Shown: piece by piece, positions 1 through 5,086 of the stretch
How positions within the stretch are numbered: position 1 is the first letter of the stretch
Layout of the letters: each line of letters starts with the position of its first letter
NCBI GenBank assembly: GCA_003644895.1
Contig: QNDO01000100.1
Span: 1 to 5,946 of the forward strand
DNA length: 5,946 nucleotides
Direction: 5' to 3'
From: Candidatus Hydrothermota bacterium
GTDB taxonomy: Bacteria; Hydrothermota; Hydrothermia; UBA1063
The notes under the pieces: generated by a model
Told to the model about the DNA's origin: nothing
Database searches by the model: none
The model's input: the letters and a program-made list of their open reading frames with translations, nothing else
Made by a program: the position numbers and the translations under genes

Positions 1-437
1 ATATATGCGTTTTTAATGCATCCAGCGGCATGAACGGTATCTGCATCGGTGAATAAAAGCCAATCTCCGTTGGCCTTTTTTGCTAGTTGATGGCAAGCCC
101 AGTTCTTACCTGTCCACCCTGGAGGAAGTGGTTTAGATGTAATTATCTTAATCTTCTCAGGAAATCTTCTCTGAAATTCCCTCATAATCTCTGGGCTTCT
201 ATCTCGAGAATTATCATCAAGTAGTATAATTTCATATAGTGGATAGTTCTGTTTTACGAGAGATTCAAGGCATAGCTTAAGATCTCTTTCTTCGTTTCTC
301 ACAGGAACAAGTACAGATATCTTTTCAAATTTTCCTTTGAACTTTAATTTTTTCTTTCTTAGATAAATAAGGTTAACAACAAATACAAAGGTAGCGTATA
401 TTAGTACGGAGTAAACCACTATATGTTCCAACAACAA
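1..437 (-). CDS. Membrane-anchored family 2 glycosyltransferase, N-terminal part (cut by left edge)
   Basis: Visible are the first 145 residues of a glycosyltransferase that probably moves a sugar from a nucleotide-sugar donor at the membrane. Residues about 5-26 form one hydrophobic N-terminal helix, followed by a basic stretch (RKKK, 27-30) that should stay in the cytoplasm. The GT-A fold then begins: VPVRNEE (44-50), DDN (74-76) for nucleotide binding, and the metal-binding DAD (131-133). The LPPGWTGK block (104-111) is typical of the HpnB/CrtQ-like group, whose members are linked to hopanoid, carotenoid or other lipid glycosylation; the acceptor here is unknown. No ATG is available. The reading frame opens right after the reductase TAA with three successive TTG codons. 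GGAGG at 444-448 lies 6 nt before the first TTG (435-437) and 9 nt before the second, so either may be used. The catalytic C-terminal half lies outside the window. Family assignment is firm, substrate is not. Confidence 0.88.
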   Translation of the reverse strand, partial: MLLEHIVVYSVLIYATFVFVVNLIYLRKKKLKFKGKFEKISVLVPVRNEERDLKLCLESLVKQNYPLYEIILLDDNSRDRSPEIMREFQRRFPEKIKIITSKPLPPGWTGKNWACHQLAKKANGDWLLFTDADTVHAAGCIKNAY

Positions 438-1403
438 TTACTGCCTCCAGCTACTTATCTCATCAAGTTTTTTAAGATCCTCCTCCTCAAGTTCTACATC
501 AAGTGCTCCTAAATTCTCCATCAGTTGTTCCACACTGCTTGCCCCAATTATTGGAGCTGTTATGTACGATTTGGAAAGCAGCCATGCTAGAGCGATCTGG
601 GAAACCTTTGCAGCATATTTAAATGCCATTTTTTCAAGTTCCTCTATGATAGTAAAATTTTTTTCTGTGAAGAACCTTCTCTTAATAGTCTCTGCTCTGG
701 GACTAGGTGGCAGAGGTCTATTTCTTTTGTATTTGCCTGTAAGAAATCCACCTGCAAGAGGACTATAGGGGATTACTGCTAACTTTTGGTCCTCGGCCAG
801 AGGCATAAGTTCCTTCTCAAACTCTTCCCGGTATACAAGGCTATATTGCGGCTGAATGCTTTCAAAGCGATGAAGGCCATACTTATCACTGATCCACAAT
901 GCCTTTGTTAAATACCAGGCAGGATAATTTGAAACGCCAATATATCTTACCTTACCATCTCTTACAAGGTCGTCTAAAGCTCTGAGGGTCTCTTCTAAAG
1001 GTGTATCCCAATCAGGCCAGTGTACTTGGTAGAGATCTATATAATCGGTTTGCAATCTTCTTAGACTATCTTCCACCGCTTTCATGATATGTTTTCTTGA
1101 CAATCCTTCACCATTGGGACCTTCCCACATCCTACCCCGTACTTTTGTTGCGAGTACAATCCCCTCCCTCACATTTCTGGATTTCATCCATTTCCCTATT
1201 ATTCTCTCAGAGACACCTCCAGGATTGCCCTCAACCCACCTGGAATAGACATCTGCAGTATCTATGAAGTTACCACCCTCTTCAAAGAACTTATCCAGAA
1301 TCTTAAAGGAGGTTTTTTCATCAGTACTCCAGCCAAATTGCATGGTCCCAAGGCAGATAACACTAACTTCAAGTCCTGTATTACCAAACTTTTTATATTT
1401 CAT
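438..1403 (-). CDS. Aldo/keto reductase
   Basis: A 321-residue NAD(P)H-dependent oxidoreductase of the aldo/keto reductase superfamily, a cytoplasmic TIM barrel that reduces carbonyl compounds; the physiological substrate is unknown. Numbering from the preferred ATG, the catalytic tetrad is complete: D48 and Y53 in the DTADVY motif, K87 in ATKV, and H128 in QVHWPD. SN (158-159) and the C-terminal IIGASS block (about 285-290) are the usual cofactor-binding segments. Length and motif order match the YajO/AKR11-like group of full-length enzymes. A GTG three codons upstream (1410-1412) would give 324 residues, but AGGTGA at 1409-1414 is spaced 5 nt before the ATG at 1401-1403 and overlaps that GTG, so the ATG is preferred. 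It follows the ferredoxin-like gene by 49 bp and probably shares its transcript, so the ferredoxin could be in the same redox pathway (inference). Confidence 0.93.
   Translation of the reverse strand: MKYKKFGNTGLEVSVICLGTMQFGWSTDEKTSFKILDKFFEEGGNFIDTADVYSRWVEGNPGGVSERIIGKWMKSRNVREGIVLATKVRGRMWEGPNGEGLSRKHIMKAVEDSLRRLQTDYIDLYQVHWPDWDTPLEETLRALDDLVRDGKVRYIGVSNYPAWYLTKALWISDKYGLHRFESIQPQYSLVYREEFEKELMPLAEDQKLAVIPYSPLAGGFLTGKYKRNRPLPPSPRAETIKRRFFTEKNFTIIEELEKMAFKYAAKVSQIALAWLLSKSYITAPIIGASSVEQLMENLGALDVELEEEDLKKLDEISSWRQ
444..448 (-). promoter_or_regulatory. Shine-Dalgarno GGAGG for the glycosyltransferase TTG start
   Basis: On the minus strand GGAGG sits inside the last codons of the aldo/keto reductase, 6 nt before the TTG at 435-437. 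It is the only good ribosome-binding site near the opening of the glycosyltransferase frame. It decides for a TTG start tightly coupled to the end of the reductase gene. Confidence 0.75.
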
Positions 1404-1408
1404 CTTTT

Positions 1409-1414
1409 TCACCT
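1409..1414 (-). promoter_or_regulatory. Shine-Dalgarno AGGTGA deciding the reductase start
   Basis: AGGTGA on the minus strand lies 5 nt before the ATG at 1401-1403. It overlaps the alternative GTG start at 1410-1412, which has no ribosome-binding site of its own. Confidence 0.6.
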
Positions 1415-1452
1415 AATTTAATTTTAAAACCAGGAGGAGACGATTTCAAAAA

Positions 1453-2115
1453 TCAGGATTTATTAGCTATTATAACTTTATTCTCATCCAATATCTTCTC
1501 AATATTTTTTTCGCATTCTGAGATATCACCATATTTTGTGGAAACAAGGGTAAATTTTAAAACTGAAGGTGCCTTCTCTCGGAAACATCCTTTGATAGAA
1601 GCTAGCTCAAGATGTAGATCCACAATATCACAATCTTTATCTTCCAGAAACTCACGTATTTTATTAATGACATTTCTATCAAAAAAATGACCAACTAATT
1701 CATATTTGCGACTGACTTTTACTTTTGAGAGGTCATCGAGGACAGCTCTCCTCACCCTCTCAAGATCAAGTTTGTATTTTTTCTCTAATGCTTTTTTCTG
1801 AATTTTACCTATTATATGAAACTCTTTTTCTATTTTGTGAACTATCTCCTTCTCAGGGAATGAGATCGCTCCAGAAGGACAAATTGTTGCGCAGGTAGAA
1901 CACCCTACCATACAGTTATAAGGGCGAGTGACAACAGCTTTATGTTGCATCACATCAAAATCAAAAACATTTCTTCCGCAGGAGACAAAACACAACTTAC
2001 ACCCTATACATTTTTCTTCATCTACTGAGGGATACCATGGAATTTGTTCCCTTGGTATCCCATGCCAGTATGCAAATTTTGAATCTGGCGGCGGGAATTT
2101 TTTTACCTCTTTCAT
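1453..2115 (-). CDS. Two-[4Fe-4S] ferredoxin-like protein with unassigned C-terminal domain
   Basis: A 220-residue cytoplasmic iron-sulfur protein, likely an electron carrier or redox adaptor. Two cluster motifs are visible: C36-x2-C39-x2-C42-x3-C46, followed by Gly rather than the usual Pro, and C68-x3-C72-x2-C75-x3-C79-P. This is the dicluster ferredoxin arrangement with a wider spacing in the second motif and about 20 residues between motifs. Residues about 90-130 are charged and helical. Residues about 135-220 alternate predicted strand and helix in a way that could be an ACT/ferredoxin-like fold, with extra cysteines C162, C177 and C201; I do not recognise this part. An ATG 11 codons upstream (2146-2148) is possible, but AGGAGG at 2122-2127 stands 6 nt before the ATG at 2113-2115, so the shorter form is chosen. 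The gene follows an ArsR-family repressor across the AT-rich 69-bp gap, suggesting it is that regulator's target. Confidence 0.88.
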   Translation of the reverse strand: MKEVKKFPPPDSKFAYWHGIPREQIPWYPSVDEEKCIGCKLCFVSCGRNVFDFDVMQHKAVVTRPYNCMVGCSTCATICPSGAISFPEKEIVHKIEKEFHIIGKIQKKALEKKYKLDLERVRRAVLDDLSKVKVSRKYELVGHFFDRNVINKIREFLEDKDCDIVDLHLELASIKGCFREKAPSVLKFTLVSTKYGDISECEKNIEKILDENKVIIANKS

Positions 2116-2121
2116 ATTCGT

Positions 2122-2127
2122 CCTCCT
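2122..2127 (-). promoter_or_regulatory. Strong Shine-Dalgarno AGGAGG for the ferredoxin-like gene
   Basis: AGGAGG on the minus strand is followed by 6 nt and then ATG at 2113-2115. This near-ideal site argues that translation starts there and not at the upstream in-frame ATG at 2146-2148, which lies within the AT-rich putative operator. Confidence 0.8.
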
Positions 2128-2140
2128 TTTATTATTATTT

Positions 2141-2160
2141 ATATTCATATATTCATATAT
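2141..2160. repeat. 8-bp tandem repeat, 2.5 copies of ATATTCAT
   Basis: The unit ATATTCAT is repeated exactly with period 8 across 20 bp and breaks at 2161. It overlaps the left half of the near-palindrome, so several adjacent half-sites for one regulator could be present. It may also be simple AT-rich slippage. Confidence 0.5.
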
Positions 2161-2170
2161 ATAAATATAT
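2147..2170. promoter_or_regulatory. 24-bp AT-rich near-palindrome, candidate ArsR operator/promoter
   Basis: Eleven of twelve base pairs are self-complementary about the centre between 2158 and 2159; only 2154/2163 fails. It lies in the 69-bp gap between the ArsR-family gene and the ferredoxin-like gene. ArsR/SmtB dimers bind imperfect AT-rich inverted repeats overlapping promoters, so a role as operator for the downstream gene is plausible. The region is nearly all A/T, which raises the chance of random palindromes, and I cannot fix -35 and -10 boxes. Confidence 0.45.
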
Positions 2171-2184
2171 TCCGAGGAAAAAAA

Positions 2185-2556
2185 TTAACATCTCCTTCTA
2201 TGAATAGTTCTGAGTTTTCTTATATTTTTTTCATAAGTCTCATCTTCTTTTATATATTCGGTAACAAGAGAACTTATTTTTCTGTTTATTAGTCTATCAC
2301 TGAGTCTGTAAAATACCGTTCTTCCACACCTTTCATCCACTACTAAATCGGCATTTTTCAAAATCCCAAGGATTCGAGAAACTGTGGCTTGGGGTATTCC
2401 GGTGACTTCTACAAGTTCACATACACAGATAGGACCTGCTTTGACAATTAGCGCATAGATCCTTAACCTAGTAGGATCTTGAAGCGACTTAAAAATTTTT
2501 ACAATTTCTCTTATTTGCATATGTGAATATTTTAAATCAGAGAAATTAAATTTCAA
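2185..2556 (-). CDS. ArsR/SmtB-family winged-helix repressor
   Basis: A 123-residue dimeric DNA-binding protein expected to repress transcription until it binds a metal or metalloid. The DPTRLRI helix (27-33), helix-turn-helix (about 46-67, including ATVSRILGIL) and beta-hairpin wing (about 70-86, ending FYRLS) are all present. The ICVCEL segment holds C44 and C46, matching Cys32 and Cys34 of E. coli ArsR, the classical As(III)/Sb(III) site; the third ArsR cysteine (C37) is replaced by V49. C77 and the final C123 are additional possible ligands. The start is TTG at 2554-2556, with AAGGA at 2566-2570 overlapping the ligase TGA and spaced 9 nt. An ATG at codon 13 lacks a ribosome-binding site, though it would still keep the whole conserved domain. 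It is last in the five-gene run, 13 bp after the ligase. No arsenic efflux pump, reductase or methylase is in the window, so the inducer is uncertain. Confidence 0.9.
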   Translation of the reverse strand: MKFNFSDLKYSHMQIREIVKIFKSLQDPTRLRIYALIVKAGPICVCELVEVTGIPQATVSRILGILKNADLVVDERCGRTVFYRLSDRLINRKISSLVTEYIKEDETYEKNIRKLRTIHRRRC

Positions 2557-2569
2557 AATTGTTTTTCCT

Positions 2570-3166
2570 TCAAACTGCCAGTGTTCCCTTTATCTTTCTC
2601 CAGTAATGAGTTGCTTCTGGGGCTTCTTTCCCTATTATATATGGTGAATCCGCTTTTTTGATAACGATCCCTTCTTCCCCTCTCTTCAGAGCCTGTTTAA
2701 GCTCTTCAGCCAGGTCAAATAATTTTTTATATGTAGCCATCCTAAATGGTTCATAAAGAACGAGAGTTTGAAGTATTCTCTTCCTTTCGTAAAGGGGGAG
2801 AGTCCCCACAAATTTCCCCTTATAATAAATCACATCAAATATAAATACTAAAGGTTCACTTTTTCTCTTCTTTGCAAAAAGGCTTGGTATCCATCTCCTT
2901 CCTCCCGCAGCACAAAGTTCCGCGTCCAGAATGGTTGCCGGAGGGATCATCTTCTCAATAAACGATATAAGATATCTCAATTTATTAGTCCAATTAGGCT
3001 TCTTCTCCAACCTTCTTCCCCACAGTTCTACTCTGCCGTCTTTGTATCTCAAAATCTGAAGTCTCCAGCCATCATATTTGGTTTCCACAAACCAATCTCC
3101 GTTAAGTCTCTCACCGAAATATGGAATTGGCTGCATGAGCCATACCGGCCCAGGAATATCTTTCAT
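2570..3166 (-). CDS. Minimal ATP-dependent DNA ligase, adenylation domain only
   Basis: A 198-residue nucleotidyltransferase of the ATP-dependent DNA ligase superfamily, which activates an active-site lysine with AMP and passes it to a nucleic acid 5' end. Motif I is KYDGWR with nucleophile K30. The rest are motif III LDAEL (80-84), motif IIIa around VFIFDV (107-112), motif IV EEGIVIKK (164-171) and motif V YWRKIKG (188-194, K191 and K193). The protein ends four residues after motif V, so the OB-fold with motif VI, which normally clamps the DNA and helps the first step, is absent. The ArsR gene begins 13 bp later, so there is no room for a frameshifted remnant. The ATG overlaps the radical SAM stop as ATGA, with AAGGGTGA at 3171-3178 as ribosome-binding site. 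It could repair nicks with a partner supplying the missing domain, or adenylate another polynucleotide. Superfamily is firm; true DNA-sealing activity is not. Confidence 0.85.
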   Translation of the reverse strand: MKDIPGPVWLMQPIPYFGERLNGDWFVETKYDGWRLQILRYKDGRVELWGRRLEKKPNWTNKLRYLISFIEKMIPPATILDAELCAAGGRRWIPSLFAKKRKSEPLVFIFDVIYYKGKFVGTLPLYERKRILQTLVLYEPFRMATYKKLFDLAEELKQALKRGEEGIVIKKADSPYIIGKEAPEATHYWRKIKGTLAV

Positions 3167-4038
3167 CTTATCACCCTTAATCCGAGTCTGAGTGCATAAA
3201 TTAAAACTTCTTCATATTCTTCTTTTGTTATCCGCCTTTTAAGTTCAGGATACTCAAAGGCTCTATATGCCGGATAATATTGATCCATTATATTCACGGC
3301 AGTATTTGGAGAAACACTTTTTAAAAAATCTAACACTTCAAATGAACCTGCCAGTCGATGGGGGAGAACCAAGTGTCTCACAAGGAGTCCTTTTGTGGCA
3401 ATGCCCTCCTTTATCACCAGATCTCCCACCTGCCTGTGCATCTCTTTGATGGCCAACCTCACCACATCCCAATAATCAGGACATAAAGAATATTTACGGG
3501 ATACTTCATTGCCGGCATACTTTACATCGGGCATGTATATATCAACTATTCCATCAAGTAATTTCAGAGTTTCAATAGAATCATAACCACCGGTATTGTA
3601 AACAATAGGCAGGCTAAATCCTCGTTCTAAAGCATACTCGAGGGCCTCAACGATCATGGGAACCACATGGGTTGGGGTAACAAGATTCAAATTCAATGCC
3701 CCCATCCTTTCTATCTCCAGGAATATTTCTCCCAGTTCCCTGATGTCCACATCGTAGCCATGACATAATTGGCTGATATCGTAATTCTGACAGTACATAC
3801 ACCTCAAAGGACAACCGGCAAAGAAAACAGTCCCAGAACCTCGTCCCCCTACCAATACAGACTCCTCTCCAAAATGTAAACCATAGGAGGATACCCTTGC
3901 TTTACTTCCTATTCTGCACACACCAATCTCTCCAGAAATCCGATTAACACCACATTTACGGGGACAAATATGGCAATTTTTCAGGGCTTCTTTAAGTTTT
4001 GCGGACCTGTTTCGGAGCTCACTGAGAGCGACCTGCAT
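3163..4038 (-). CDS. Radical SAM protein, PflX/pyruvate formate-lyase-activase-like (COG1313 type)
   Basis: A 291-residue radical S-adenosylmethionine enzyme. With numbering from the preferred ATG, the [4Fe-4S]-binding CxxxCxxC is C76, C80, C83 in GCPLRCMYCQNYD. Before it, an N-terminal cysteine group (C22, C25, C29 in CHICPRKCGVNR, and C41 in GEIGVC) is characteristic of the COG1313/PflX branch and may hold a zinc or second cluster. TPTHVVP (about 121-127), a YNTGGYDS segment and the VDIYMPDVKY strand belong to the partial TIM barrel. Members are called glycyl-radical-enzyme activases by similarity, but their substrates are generally unknown, and no glycyl radical enzyme is seen here. The frame extends up to a TTG at 4078-4080 (305 residues, overlapping the dGTPase by 41 bp), but neither start has a strong ribosome-binding site. 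The ATG at 4036-4038 lies one base after the dGTPase TAA and fits coupling. The gene overlaps the ligase by 4 bp. Confidence 0.88.
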   Translation of the reverse strand: MQVALSELRNRSAKLKEALKNCHICPRKCGVNRISGEIGVCRIGSKARVSSYGLHFGEESVLVGGRGSGTVFFAGCPLRCMYCQNYDISQLCHGYDVDIRELGEIFLEIERMGALNLNLVTPTHVVPMIVEALEYALERGFSLPIVYNTGGYDSIETLKLLDGIVDIYMPDVKYAGNEVSRKYSLCPDYWDVVRLAIKEMHRQVGDLVIKEGIATKGLLVRHLVLPHRLAGSFEVLDFLKSVSPNTAVNIMDQYYPAYRAFEYPELKRRITKEEYEEVLIYALRLGLRVIR

Positions 4039-4039
4039 T

Positions 4040-5086
4040 TTAAATGACAGCCCAAGAACGGGGTATAAATTTTTCCTCAAAAATTTTTATTGCAAACCTA
4101 TCAGTCATACCTGCAATATAATCGGCTGCAGCTGTATGTGGAGGGTAATCTCCTAATCTTTTTCTCACATTTTCATAAAATGGAATTTCATGAGGATGAT
4201 TTACATAATAGTTAAACAAAAACTCAATTATTCCCCTGGCTTTCTGGGCTTCCTTTTTAACGGTGGGGGAAAAATAAACTTTTTCCTTCAAAAAATCCCT
4301 CATCTCTTTGATAGCCTTTTCCATGTCATCAGAGAGGGATATAAGCTCATAATTTCTTCTTCTTGTTTCTTCGATTACATCCATAACCATGGAGGAAATT
4401 CTTTCTGAATGTTTTCTCCCTAAAAAGTTGAGTAGATGCTCTGGAACATCCTCGAGCCTGAGAACCTTAGCTCTAATTGCATCATCGAGATCATGATTTA
4501 TATATGCAATGATATCAGAAATCCTAACAATCTGCCCTTCTAAAGTAAAGGGAAGGTCATCTTTCTTTATGATTTCCCCGAAACCTTTGGAATGTTTTAA
4601 TATACCGTCCCTCACTTCCTCAGTAAGATTCAATCCCCTTCCATCCTTTTCGAGAATATCAACTACTCTCAAACTCTGTCTCGGGTGGTAAAAACCACCA
4701 TAATTCTTAAGAAGTGTGGATAAAACAGCCTCGCCTGTATGGCCAAAGGGAGTATGACCAAGGTCATGACCCAGTGCTATGGCCTCTACAAGGTCTTCAT
4801 TCAGAAAAAGAGCCCTGGCTATGGTCCGTGCAATCTGAGAGACTTCCAGGGTGTGGGTTAATCTTGTTCTATAATGATCGCCCTCTGGTTGGAGAAATAC
4901 CTGGGTTTTGTGTTTTAATCTTCTGAATGCTTTAGAATGTATAATTCGATCTCTATCTCTCTGGAACTCTGTCCTTATAGGGCAGGGAGAATCCTCTATT
5001 CTTCTGCCCCGGGATTCCCGAGATTTTTGAGCCTTTTCATGTAATATTTTGTACTCAAGATCCTCTAGTTTTTTTCTAATACTCAT
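4040..5086 (-). CDS. dgt: dGTPase-like HD-domain deoxynucleoside triphosphate triphosphohydrolase
   Basis: A 348-residue cytoplasmic enzyme that should hydrolyse dGTP or other dNTPs to the deoxynucleoside and triphosphate, shaping nucleotide pools. The HD metal site is complete: H78 in LTHTLEV, H107-D108 in GHDLGH, and D191 in RISDIIAYINHD. Family hallmarks are the DRDRIIHSKAFRRLKHKTQV region (about 44-63), the TPFGHTGE turn (112-119), and the C-terminal AADYIAGMTDRFAI block (320-333). The length fits the shorter bacterial dGTPase-like class, complete at both ends. Its ATG overlaps the MoxR stop as ATGA, with only a weak GAAGAA before it, so translation is probably coupled to MoxR. Which dNTPs are hydrolysed, and whether one acts as activator, cannot be read from the sequence. 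Confidence 0.95.
   Translation of the reverse strand: MSIRKKLEDLEYKILHEKAQKSRESRGRRIEDSPCPIRTEFQRDRDRIIHSKAFRRLKHKTQVFLQPEGDHYRTRLTHTLEVSQIARTIARALFLNEDLVEAIALGHDLGHTPFGHTGEAVLSTLLKNYGGFYHPRQSLRVVDILEKDGRGLNLTEEVRDGILKHSKGFGEIIKKDDLPFTLEGQIVRISDIIAYINHDLDDAIRAKVLRLEDVPEHLLNFLGRKHSERISSMVMDVIEETRRRNYELISLSDDMEKAIKEMRDFLKEKVYFSPTVKKEAQKARGIIEFLFNYYVNHPHEIPFYENVRKRLGDYPPHTAAADYIAGMTDRFAIKIFEEKFIPRSWAVI

Noticed and set aside
562..768. Plus-strand open frame of 68 codons
   Set aside because: It lies fully opposite the aldo/keto reductase, which has complete catalytic motifs; no ribosome-binding site or recognisable protein.
1431..1440. Plus-strand GGAGGAG resembling a ribosome-binding site
   Set aside because: No start codon or open frame follows on the plus strand at proper spacing.
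1442..1454. Short inverted repeat GATTT/AAATC near the end of the ferredoxin-like gene
   Set aside because: A 5-bp A/T stem with a 3-nt loop and no following T-run on the minus strand is too weak for a terminator.
1928..2164. Plus-strand open frame of 78 codons ending in a hydrophobic Leu/Phe/Ile stretch
   Set aside because: It mirrors the ferredoxin N-terminus and the AT-rich gap; the apparent membrane helix is an artefact of the T-rich sequence.
2178..2184. Run of seven A (U-tract on the minus strand) just after the ArsR stop, as a possible intrinsic terminator
   Set aside because: Only a 4-bp stem (CTAT/ATAG) is found upstream, well separated from the tract and inside the coding sequence; no GC-rich hairpin precedes it.
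2570..3166. Possibility that the short ligase is a frameshifted full-length gene
   Set aside because: The next gene starts 13 bp after the stop with a ribosome-binding site overlapping it, leaving no room for an OB-fold in any frame.
2185..5086. Reading the dGTPase/ligase cluster as an antiphage defence island
   Set aside because: dGTPase-like enzymes can act in defence, but there is no nuclease, sensor, phage or mobile-element marker here, and all genes look like ordinary chromosomal ones.
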